From Bacteroidales bacterium (GTDB lineage: Bacteria > Bacteroidota > Bacteroidia > Bacteroidales > JAAYJT01): DNA of 64,000 nt. Of this stretch, positions 8,658 to 16,522 are shown in pieces (positions within the stretch are counted from its first letter, which is position 1; each line of letters begins with the position of its first letter). The notes beneath the pieces were generated by a model that did no database searches, was not told the origin of the DNA, and was given only the letters and a program-made list of their open reading frames with translations. The translations under genes and the position numbers were made by a program. The stretch is taken from assembly GCA_014860575.1 (NCBI GenBank), contig JACZJK010000039.1, positions 1 to 64,000 of the forward strand, given 5' to 3'.

Positions 8658-10739
8658 ATGAACAAGCTGAAAAATTTATTATTGATAGCTGTTGCCCTCT
8701 TTGCCGGCTTAGCCTGTGAAAAGGAAATTGACAACATAGACAAACTGGATAATGTAAATGCGCCAAGTATTACTTCTGTTGTTTTCGATATCAAACAGGA
8801 TAATTCAGGTTTTGTAACCATGATGCCCCAGGCTGAAGGAGTTACCGGTTATATGGTAAAGTTTGGCGACGTTGCAGGTGAAACCCCGACGAAGTATGAG
8901 ATGAACGATAAGATAACACACACTTATGCTGAGGGTGTTTATGCAATTGAGATCGCAGGTATTGGATTAACGGGTCTTACTTCCGCCTACCAGGCAGAAC
9001 TGAATATTTCGTTTAAAGCGCCGGAGAATCTTGTGGTTTCCATCCAGGTTGATGGTGTGAATCCACGAATCATCAATGTTTCTGCAACTGCTACTTATGC
9101 TACAGTTATGGACATATACTTTGGTGACACCATTGATGAAGTGCCTGTTACTGTATTGCCGGGCGAAGTTGCTTCAAATCATTATGATGAGCCTGGTGAC
9201 TATGAAATCAAAGTGGTTGCCAAAAGCGGTGGATCAGCTACCACAGAGTACACACAGGTGATAACCATTTCGGCTGCCAGCGATCCTGTAAATCTGCCTA
9301 TTGGCTTCGAATCATTTACAGTAAACTATGCGTTTGTTGATTTTGGTGGAAACGTGTCCACTGTTATTGATAATCCTGACCCAAGCGGTTTAAATACCAG
9401 TGCAAAAGTTGCGCAGGCTGCAAAAAGCGCAGGTGCAGAAGTCTGGGCCGGAAGCTTGCTGACACTTGGAAATCCGATTAACTTCTCGAACACTAAACTT
9501 TTCAGAATAAAGGTATGGTCGCCTAAAATTGGTGCTGTTGTAAAACTGAAAGTAGAAAACTTGAATGATGGTAACATAGCACACGAGGTGGATGCAACCA
9601 CAACAGTCAGCAATGAGTGGGAAGAGTTGCAATTCGACTTCTCGGCAATCGATGTAAGCCAGGAATATCAAAAAATAGTTTTCTTCTTCGATTTTGGCAA
9701 TGTTGGAGATGGTTCAACCTATTATTTCGATGATGTACGATTAACAGCAGCAGTGCCAGGTACCGGAATAACAGGTACATGGAAAATGGCGCCTGAAGCC
9801 GGTTCAATGGGCGTTGGTCCAAACCAGGGTGATATCTCATGGTGGGCTATTGATGATGCCGGTGTAAGTGAAAGAGCCTGCTATTTCGACGACCTTTATG
9901 TATTTGCTGCCAATGGAACCTTCAGCAATGTTTTAGGTGCTGAAACCTGGGTTGAAGATTGGCAGGGAGTGACCCCTCAGGGATGCCACGCTCCTGTTGC
10001 TCCTCACGATGGATCGGTAGCAGCAACATACGTATATAATGCTGCTGCAGAAACCATCACCCTCAATGGCAAGGGAGCCTACTTGGGACTCCCAAAGGTT
10101 TTCAACGGTGGCGAGCTTACCAATCCCAATGATGCCCCGGAATCCATTACTTACATTGTTGATTTATCAGATGATGGTTCAACCATGATTCTCGACATAA
10201 GTATCGGTGGCGGATGGTGGAGGTTTAAGCTTATAAAAGAAGATGGTGGGATTATTACTCCTCTCACCGGAACCTGGCAGATGGCCGCCGAAGCCGGATC
10301 ACTTGGCGTTGGACCCAATCAGGGCGATATTTCCTGGTGGTCAATTAGCACTGCCGGTGTTACTGAGAGAGCCTGCTATTTCGACGACCTTTATGTTTTT
10401 GGCGCTAATGGCTCATTCAGCAATATTTTAGGTGATCAGACCTGGATTGAACCATGGCAGGGAGCATCTCCTGAGGGATGCAACACACCCGTTGCCCCTC
10501 ATGACGGATCAACCAGTGCCACTTATGTTTATGATGAAGCAGAAGGAACAGTTACACTCAACGGAGTTGGAGCATATCTCGGACTTCCCAAAGTTTTCAA
10601 CGGGGGGGAATTAACCATCCCGGGAGATGCACCCGAAACCATCACGTATATCATCGAATTGTCGGAAGACAACACAGTGATGATTGTTGACATCAGCATT
10701 GGTGGTGGATGGTGGAGATATAAACTTGTAAAAAATTAA
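8658..10739 (+). CDS. Surface glycan-binding lipoprotein with tandemly duplicated C-terminal module
   Basis: 693 residues; lipobox LFAGLAC (Cys20). Two Ig/FN3-like sandwich domains (~35-210) come first. A galactose-binding-like (CBM) domain follows (~215-365, ending STYYFDDVRL). Then come two near-identical modules, residues ~372-528 and ~537-692, offset by 165 residues (495 bp). Each carries GVGPNQGDISWW, ERACYFDDLYVF, a W-rich middle and ISIGGGWWR. It occupies the SusE/F or surface-glycan-binding position right after SusD, so it probably sits outside the cell and captures polysaccharide. The Trp-rich repeats look like carbohydrate-binding faces (inference). The module is distantly echoed in the next gene. 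Confidence 0.85.
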   Translation: MNKLKNLLLIAVALFAGLACEKEIDNIDKLDNVNAPSITSVVFDIKQDNSGFVTMMPQAEGVTGYMVKFGDVAGETPTKYEMNDKITHTYAEGVYAIEIAGIGLTGLTSAYQAELNISFKAPENLVVSIQVDGVNPRIINVSATATYATVMDIYFGDTIDEVPVTVLPGEVASNHYDEPGDYEIKVVAKSGGSATTEYTQVITISAASDPVNLPIGFESFTVNYAFVDFGGNVSTVIDNPDPSGLNTSAKVAQAAKSAGAEVWAGSLLTLGNPINFSNTKLFRIKVWSPKIGAVVKLKVENLNDGNIAHEVDATTTVSNEWEELQFDFSAIDVSQEYQKIVFFFDFGNVGDGSTYYFDDVRLTAAVPGTGITGTWKMAPEAGSMGVGPNQGDISWWAIDDAGVSERACYFDDLYVFAANGTFSNVLGAETWVEDWQGVTPQGCHAPVAPHDGSVAATYVYNAAAETITLNGKGAYLGLPKVFNGGELTNPNDAPESITYIVDLSDDGSTMILDISIGGGWWRFKLIKEDGGIITPLTGTWQMAAEAGSLGVGPNQGDISWWSISTAGVTERACYFDDLYVFGANGSFSNILGDQTWIEPWQGASPEGCNTPVAPHDGSTSATYVYDEAEGTVTLNGVGAYLGLPKVFNGGELTIPGDAPETITYIIELSEDNTVMIVDISIGGGWWRYKLVKN
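9771..10736 (+). repeat. In-frame tandem duplication (~495-bp unit) inside the binding lipoprotein gene
   Basis: Two copies of about 470 bp begin at 9771 and 10266 (TGTWKMA versus TGTWQMA) and stay in register to the stop codon. Long stretches are near identical in DNA as well as protein, for example at GCCTGCTATTTCGACGACCT, which suggests a fairly recent duplication or gene conversion. Confidence 0.85.
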
Positions 10740-10752
10740 AAAACAATACACC

Positions 10753-11688
10753 ATGAAAAGATTAAGTCAATTTTTATTCATTGCAATGGCAGGCTTGCTT
10801 ATGGTTTTTAGTAGCTGCCGGGAAGATCAATACGATATGGGTGAATTGGTGGCTCCGACAAATCTTACCATCACTCACCAAATCGTGGGAGCTGATGCAG
10901 AGAATCCATTCGGAGACGGAACAGGTTTTGTGAATTTCACAGCCACTGCTTCAAACGCCATCACCTACACTTTTGATTTTGGAGATGGTTCAAGTAAAGT
11001 AATCACGGGTAGCGGGAAAGTAACAAAGCGATTCTCCATCACCGGAATAACCGCATACAACGTTACTGTTCAGGCTGTTGGAACCGGTGGAATATTATCG
11101 AGCAAATCTACCCAACTGGAAGTGTTGAGCACTTTCGAGGATCCGCAGGCTGTTGAGTTTCTTACCGGTGGAAGTTCCAAAACCTGGTATTGGGCATCCG
11201 ATCAGCCCGGCCATACTGGTTTGGGACCGACATCAGAAGACAATGGTAACCAAGAGTTTACCTATGCAGCCTGGTGGAGCATTCAACCCAACGATCCTGA
11301 TAAAGCCTGTATGTACACGGCAGAATTTGTGTTTACAAAAACCGAAATGGGAATGAGCTTTGAGCAAACTACCGGACCTGCCTTTGTACCCGGAACCTAT
11401 GCAGGGAAAATCGGTGTTGAAGGCGATGTTTGTCATGATGAAACGGTAGCTACTTCAATTTATGGAGTTAAAAATATCGCCTTGTCTCCATCCTCATCAC
11501 TGGCAGCAGAAGTAGGGCAATATCGAGGTACCACGATGACATTCTCTAATGATGGCTTCATGTGCTGGTGGGTTGGTTCAAGCGAATATGATATAATTGA
11601 AGTTACCGAAAACATATTGAGGGTAAGAATCAAAGAGGACGATACCTTCTCCTGGTACCACACCTTTACTAGTGTTAAACCCGAATAG
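10753..11688 (+). CDS. PKD-domain surface lipoprotein, glycan-binding candidate
   Basis: 311 residues; lipobox MVFSSC (Cys22). A PKD-like domain (~45-125) contains YTFDFGDGSSKVI. The C-terminal module (~135-310) has SSKTWYWASD, then GLGP, AAWWSIQP, KACMYTAEFVF and a final MCWWVGSSEYDII. Its Trp and Cys layout resembles the duplicated module of the preceding gene, so it is probably a divergent copy of the same binding fold. It starts 13 bp after the previous stop and ends the first surface block of the operon. The likely role is an extra cell-surface binder for the same glucan; no catalytic motif was seen. Confidence 0.75.
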   Translation: MKRLSQFLFIAMAGLLMVFSSCREDQYDMGELVAPTNLTITHQIVGADAENPFGDGTGFVNFTATASNAITYTFDFGDGSSKVITGSGKVTKRFSITGITAYNVTVQAVGTGGILSSKSTQLEVLSTFEDPQAVEFLTGGSSKTWYWASDQPGHTGLGPTSEDNGNQEFTYAAWWSIQPNDPDKACMYTAEFVFTKTEMGMSFEQTTGPAFVPGTYAGKIGVEGDVCHDETVATSIYGVKNIALSPSSSLAAEVGQYRGTTMTFSNDGFMCWWVGSSEYDIIEVTENILRVRIKEDDTFSWYHTFTSVKPE

Positions 11689-11757
11689 TTAGCAAATCTA
11701 TAAGTGATATTAAAATGGTTTCTCATAATCATTAAATTTGGTTAACAAAACGTAAGC

Positions 11758-11792
11758 GTTGCAGGCAGGATAAACTTTATCCTGGCTGCAAC
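11758..11792 (+). terminator. Long intercistronic hairpin (attenuator or mRNA-stability element)
   Basis: The two 17-base arms starting GTTGCAGGCAGG and ending CCTGGCTGCAAC pair with a single mismatch around a one-base centre, giving a very stable stem in the 169-bp gap before the GH16 gene. No clean T-run follows (TTCCTTAC), so partial termination or 3'-end protection of the upstream susCD message is more likely than full termination. Confidence 0.5.
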
Positions 11793-11857
11793 TTCCTTAC
11801 AAACACAAACCTGAAAAACCACGCTTTAATGATTTAATTGACTTTAAAGCTCCAAAC

Positions 11858-13186
11858 ATGAAACAAAAAGCCGAAACCATAATAGGCAATGTCGTGTGCC
11901 GGCTCACTCCAGCAATGCTGATTGCCCTCTTATTGCTCAGCATTATCAGTTGTAAGAAAAATGATGAGCCTGACTTTAAAGCAGATTTCAGTTTTGAACC
12001 TCTGAGCGAAAACCTAATCAGGTTCACAAATAAATCCACTGGCGAGTATTACTGGATGGTATGGAACTTCGGTAATGGCGTCATTGATACTATCACTGAT
12101 AAAAATATTCATCCTGAGACTTTTTACTCGCTTGCCGGAAGTTACGATGTAACCCTTCAGCTCACAAACTTTTCTGGCACAAGCAGATCGGTCACAAAAA
12201 AAATCAGCATCGCTAAAGATGAACTGATGGTTGACTTTACCGCGATCGTTGATCCAGCCAATCCAAATTATGTACTGCTCAAAAATACTACACTTGGTCA
12301 ATACAATTCTTTTGAGTGGAGATACCGGGGTTTAGAATTTCAGAACCAGACTGAACACACAGCCTATTTCCCTTATGCAGGCAATTTCAACATCAGTTTG
12401 GTGATTTTTCTCAACAATATTGAATTTTCCACTACCAAATCTGTAACAATTGCATCGGACGACCCAAACTACGATCCTAACCTGATCTGGGCTGAAGAAT
12501 TCAACTACACTGGCTTGCCTGACCCGGCAAAATGGAATTCTGAGATTGGAGGCACCGGATGGGGCAACAATGAACTGCAATACTATACTGATAGGGAAAA
12601 CAATGCCTATGTGGGAGATGGTGTTCTAACCATTACTGCCCGGGAAGAACAGTTTGGCGGTAGAAATTACACATCAGCACGACTCACCACACAAGGCAAA
12701 TTTGATGTAAAGTATGGTAGAATAGAGGCCCGTATTAAACTTCCCTACGGGCAGGGTATCTGGCCGGCTTTCTGGATGCTGGGTGCCAATTTTAACCAGG
12801 TAGGCTGGCCAACTTGCGGCGAAATTGACATCATGGAGATGGTGGGTGGTGCAAATCGCGAAAATACATGCCATGCTACTATTCACTGGAATAACAATGG
12901 TCAGCATGCTAACTATGGTCTTTCACACACCCTGCCTTCCGGGATCTTTGCAGATAATTTCCACATTTTCGGTATAAGGTGGAATTCTCAGGGAATACGA
13001 GCCTATGTTGGCGATATTGAATATTTTACTGCAGATATAAGCCCTGCTGGTTTTAATGCATTTAAAAACAACTTTTTTATGATCTTGAATATAGCTGTGG
13101 GAGGAAACTGGCCGGGATCGCCGGATGAAACCACAGTATTTCCGCAAACCATGCAGGTGGACTGGATACGCGTTTATCAGGAATAA
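11858..13186 (+). CDS. GH16 laminarinase (endo-beta-1,3-glucanase), PKD-containing lipoprotein
   Basis: 442 residues; lipobox LSIISC (Cys32, long N-region; an internal ATG at codon 20 is an alternative start). Two PKD-like domains (~40-195; VWNFGNGVIDT and a second copy) precede the GH16 catalytic domain (~205-442). The diagnostic motif GEIDIMEMVGG gives nucleophile E322, D324 and acid/base E327; WPAFWMLGANF just before it is typical of laminarinase-type GH16. It would cleave internal beta-1,3-glucosidic bonds, probably tethered on the cell surface with the PKD domains as spacers. A second, shorter GH16 lies at 26743. Family assignment is firm; exact bond preference is inferred. Confidence 0.93.
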   Translation: MKQKAETIIGNVVCRLTPAMLIALLLLSIISCKKNDEPDFKADFSFEPLSENLIRFTNKSTGEYYWMVWNFGNGVIDTITDKNIHPETFYSLAGSYDVTLQLTNFSGTSRSVTKKISIAKDELMVDFTAIVDPANPNYVLLKNTTLGQYNSFEWRYRGLEFQNQTEHTAYFPYAGNFNISLVIFLNNIEFSTTKSVTIASDDPNYDPNLIWAEEFNYTGLPDPAKWNSEIGGTGWGNNELQYYTDRENNAYVGDGVLTITAREEQFGGRNYTSARLTTQGKFDVKYGRIEARIKLPYGQGIWPAFWMLGANFNQVGWPTCGEIDIMEMVGGANRENTCHATIHWNNNGQHANYGLSHTLPSGIFADNFHIFGIRWNSQGIRAYVGDIEYFTADISPAGFNAFKNNFFMILNIAVGGNWPGSPDETTVFPQTMQVDWIRVYQE

Positions 13187-13234
13187 TTGAATCAATTCAG
13201 CGGCCATTCAAAAAACCACGCCAATGTAATTAGC

Positions 13235-13248
13235 TTGATGTTAATCAA
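13235..13248 (+). promoter_or_regulatory. Small inverted repeat upstream of sugar porter gene
   Basis: TTGAT-N4-ATCAA forms a perfect palindrome 71 bp before the MFS start. It shares the TTGATG core with the candidate operators at 3977 and 16315 but has inverted rather than direct half-sites. A regulatory role is possible and weakly supported. Confidence 0.25.
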
Positions 13249-13318
13249 ATATCATTAACTGAGTGGGGCAAGTGAATTGTCACAGCAATCTTCTTGCCTG
13301 CGGATATAACAAAACAAG

Positions 13319-14881
13319 ATGAGCAAAGAGCAAAAATATACAGTTAAGATATCCCTTATTGTGGCATTGGGCGGCTTCCTCATGGGATTTGATGCATCGG
13401 TTATATCTGGTGTTATCCGGTTTATTGAACCAGAATTCAATCTGAGCAAACTGCAATTGGGATGGGCTGTAAGCTCTCTTACTCTTACAGCTACTTTGGC
13501 TATGATGATTTCCGGCCCACTAAGCAATACTTATGGGCGAAGGTATGTTTTGAGGTGGGCAGCGGTATTTTTTGCTTTTTCAGCATTGGCTTCTGCATTG
13601 GCTCCTGATTTTATATCACTTGTCATTGCCCGTATGATTGGTGGATTTGGCGTAGGCGCCGCTTTGATTATTGCACCCATGTACATCGCTGAAATTGCAC
13701 CCCCGAAATTGCGTGGCCGCCTCGTATCATTGAATCAGTTGAACATTGTGCTCGGCATTTCAATAGCATTTTTTACCAATTACCTGATCCTGCGTCTGAG
13801 CCAGAGTGATCTGGCCTGGGCAAAATCCTTGGGCATTGACCAGTATCAATGGCGTTGGATGCTAGGCCTTGAAACCCTGCCTGCCGTGATGTATTTCGGC
13901 TTTTTGTTCATTGTACCCCGCAGTCCGCGCTGGCTACTTATGAGAGGCAGAGAAGGTGAAGCGTTGAATGTTTTAAAAAAAGTTAGCACTGCGGATCAGG
14001 CACTCAAAGATCTGGAAGCAGTAAAAGCAAGTTTTATTGCCGCAACTCCAAAAAAGAAGGTACCATTGTCAGCATTGTTTAAACCGGCCATTCGTATCGT
14101 ATTAATTATCGGTGTTGTTGTGGCTGTACTACAGCAAATAACAGGAATTAATTCCGTGTTTTTTTATGCTCCGATGATTTTTGAGCAATCCGGAATTGGT
14201 GCTGATGCATCTTTTTCACAAGCTATTTTGGTTGGGCTTACCAATGTTGTCTTCACTATCCTGGCCATCATGTTTATTGACCGGTTCGGACGAAAAATAC
14301 TCTTAATTGTTGGATTAACGGGCATAGCCATCAGCATGTTTGTATTGTCGTGGGGCTTTCATCAGGCTACTTATTCTTTAAGCCAGGAATCCATTGAAAA
14401 TTTACCCGCCCAAATTGACCGTGTAAATGTTGAAACTCTTGCAGGCAAAACCTTTAACACTGATGTAGTTTTTAAACAGGCGATCAGACAGGCTTTTGGC
14501 CCGGAAGAAGCAAAAAGCGTGGAAGCCGACCTGATGGCAGCAGCTACGCAAATGAATGCATTATTGATTTTGTTAGGAATCATTGGCTTTGTGGCCTCTT
14601 TTGCCATTTCATTGGGACCCGTTATGTGGGTGCTGTTCTCTGAGATATTCCCTAATTATATTCGTGGGATTGCTATTTCTTTTGTCGGGTTTATTAATTC
14701 AGGCGTGAGTTTCCTGGTGCAACTGGTATTTCCCTGGGAACTGGCCACCTTTGGCAGTTCGGTCACTTTCCTCATTTACGGGCTTTTTGCCGCTGTGGGA
14801 CTGGTGATTATTGCTATCACGCTTCCGGAAACCAAAAATAAATCTCTTGAGGAGCTGGAGGGAATTTTGATAAAAAAGTGA
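13319..14881 (+). CDS. Sugar porter (SP) family MFS transporter
   Basis: 520 residues with about 12 membrane segments and no signal peptide. SP-family signatures are present: DASVISGVI in helix 1, GRRYVLRW after helix 2, PRSPRWLLMRG at the end of helix 6, DRFGRKILL between helices 8 and 9, and the C-terminal PETKNKSLEELEG. A hydrophilic insert (~345-405) separates helices 9 and 10. SP transporters move hexoses across the inner membrane, usually with protons. Here glucose released from laminarin by extracellular or periplasmic enzymes is the likely cargo. It lies between the GH16 gene and the GH-A lipoprotein (18-bp gap to the latter). Confidence 0.9.
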   Translation: MSKEQKYTVKISLIVALGGFLMGFDASVISGVIRFIEPEFNLSKLQLGWAVSSLTLTATLAMMISGPLSNTYGRRYVLRWAAVFFAFSALASALAPDFISLVIARMIGGFGVGAALIIAPMYIAEIAPPKLRGRLVSLNQLNIVLGISIAFFTNYLILRLSQSDLAWAKSLGIDQYQWRWMLGLETLPAVMYFGFLFIVPRSPRWLLMRGREGEALNVLKKVSTADQALKDLEAVKASFIAATPKKKVPLSALFKPAIRIVLIIGVVVAVLQQITGINSVFFYAPMIFEQSGIGADASFSQAILVGLTNVVFTILAIMFIDRFGRKILLIVGLTGIAISMFVLSWGFHQATYSLSQESIENLPAQIDRVNVETLAGKTFNTDVVFKQAIRQAFGPEEAKSVEADLMAAATQMNALLILLGIIGFVASFAISLGPVMWVLFSEIFPNYIRGIAISFVGFINSGVSFLVQLVFPWELATFGSSVTFLIYGLFAAVGLVIIAITLPETKNKSLEELEGILIKK

Positions 14882-14932
14882 AAATCTGATTCAGAAGTTG
14901 TGCAAGTGAAAACGAAGAACACAAAAAACGCA

Positions 14933-16252
14933 ATGATGAAAATAGAATTTAAATTATTGATATTTTTTATCTCGCTTACCGGATTGTTTGCTTGTTACAA
15001 TGGCGAACCCGGAACAACAGAAAATGCTCCGGTAAAAGTTGAGCTGATAAAAGAATCTTTTGGTTACCAGGTTTATGTAGATGGTGAGCCATTCTATATT
15101 AATGGGGCAGGTTCATCAGGATATAATATTAATTCTGTTGCCAGTCATGGAGGAAACACGATCAGAACATGGAGCACTGGCAGCGATAGGTTTACCGGGC
15201 AACAGATTCTGGACGAAGCCCAAACAAATGGATTAATGGTGCTGATGGGTCTTGATATAGCAAAGGAAAGGCATGGTTTTGACTACGATGATAAGGAAGC
15301 TGTAAAACTACAATTCGAAACTGTGAAGAAAGAGGTACTAAAGTATAAGGACCATCCCGCTTTGCTGGCATGGGGCATCGGAAACGAACTAAACCTGCAT
15401 TACACCAATCAAAAAGTGTGGGATGCCGTGAACGAGATTTCAGAAATGATCAAGGAGTTGGATCCCAATCATCTCACCACAACCATGTTGGCGGGAGCCA
15501 GGGCAAATGATGTCCGGGCTGTGGTTGAAAGTTGCCCTTCACTTGATTTTCTCAGTATTCAACTATATGGCAGCATTGTTAACCTTCCCGATTATATCGC
15601 CGAAAGCGGATACCAGGGCGCTTATGCCGTTACCGAATGGGGTGCAACAGGCCATTGGGAAGTTCCCCTCACGGCCTGGGGACAGCCCATCGAGGAAAAC
15701 AGTCATGTAAAGGCAAAGGCTTACAAAGAACGTTATGAAAAAGTAATCGCCTCCGATGCATACCATTGCATAGGCTCAACGGTGTTCTTATGGGGCCAGA
15801 AACAGGAACGCACTCCCACATGGTACGGCATGTTCCTTGAAAGCGGCGAAAAAACCGAATCAGTGGATGTTATGCAGTATGTTTGGACCGGGGAATGGCC
15901 TGAAAATCGGGCGCCACAACTACAACAATTTCTGTTAAATGGCCAAACAGCTTACGACAATATTTATCTCACTGCTTCAGAGCAAATTGAAGCCAAAGTG
16001 TATGCTACCGATCCTGATGGCGACAATCTCACTTACCGTTGGGAGATGCTTGCCGAAGTACCTCGTGAAAATCATAGCGATGGAGGCGATTTTGAACCAC
16101 GGCCTGAAACCATTTTTGGCCAGGATACTAAGGAAAATACAATCTCCATTACTGCACCTGCAACACCTAGCGAGTATCGCCTTTTTGTCTATGTTTTCGA
16201 CGGGCACAATAACGCAGCAACGGCCAACATTCCTTTTTGTGTGAAGCCATAG
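14933..16252 (+). CDS. Clan GH-A TIM-barrel glycoside hydrolase lipoprotein, family unresolved
   Basis: The ATG at 14933 is preferred over an in-frame GTG at 14900 because it gives a compact lipoprotein leader, MMKIEFKLLIFF to LFAC (Cys21). The catalytic barrel (~30-325) has WGIGNELN (acid/base candidate E152) and AVTEWGATGHWE (nucleophile candidate E235), the spacing of clan GH-A enzymes. An Ig/cadherin-like domain (~340-438, VYATDPDGDNLTYRW) closes it. The barrel resembles GH2/GH5-like enzymes; GH158 (endo-beta-1,3-glucanase, found in laminarin loci of Bacteroides) also has a barrel plus Ig layout, so it is a real alternative. A beta-glucan substrate is inferred from context. Confidence 0.8.
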   Translation: MMKIEFKLLIFFISLTGLFACYNGEPGTTENAPVKVELIKESFGYQVYVDGEPFYINGAGSSGYNINSVASHGGNTIRTWSTGSDRFTGQQILDEAQTNGLMVLMGLDIAKERHGFDYDDKEAVKLQFETVKKEVLKYKDHPALLAWGIGNELNLHYTNQKVWDAVNEISEMIKELDPNHLTTTMLAGARANDVRAVVESCPSLDFLSIQLYGSIVNLPDYIAESGYQGAYAVTEWGATGHWEVPLTAWGQPIEENSHVKAKAYKERYEKVIASDAYHCIGSTVFLWGQKQERTPTWYGMFLESGEKTESVDVMQYVWTGEWPENRAPQLQQFLLNGQTAYDNIYLTASEQIEAKVYATDPDGDNLTYRWEMLAEVPRENHSDGGDFEPRPETIFGQDTKENTISITAPATPSEYRLFVYVFDGHNNAATANIPFCVKP

Positions 16253-16314
16253 GTTCAACTTAACAGCCATTAAGCACCTTCAATAAGCAGATATACAAGC
16301 ATTTATTGCTTGTT

Positions 16315-16333
16315 TGATGTGCTTTTGATGTAG
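16315..16333 (+). promoter_or_regulatory. Candidate operator: TGATGT direct repeat upstream of phosphorylase gene
   Basis: TGATGT (16315-16320) and TGATGTAG (16326-16333) repeat with an 11-bp period, matching the element upstream of the susC-like gene in sequence, spacing and distance to the promoter. Confidence 0.5.
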
Positions 16334-16373
16334 TATAAAAATCGTAATGCTGCAGCCTTGACGTATATGAAAA

Positions 16374-16406
16374 TTTGGTTTAGCAGTAAATAGGTAGTTA
16401 GCTTTG
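16374..16406 (+). promoter_or_regulatory. Bacteroidota-type promoter of phosphorylase/transporter operon
   Basis: TTTG at 16374-16377, a 21-bp spacer and TAGCTTTG at 16399-16406 fit the -33/-7 consensus. The start codon is about 110 nt downstream of the implied transcription start, leaving a longish leader with no riboswitch recognised. Confidence 0.5.
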
Positions 16407-16522
16407 CTATCGGGTTATTCGCAAGTTCGTTACAAAATTTGCCAGTGGTTTAATAAAGACACTGACAATAACGTAGAACCAGTATATAAGAACCAGCACA
16501 AATTTTCAATCTTTTAACAAAA

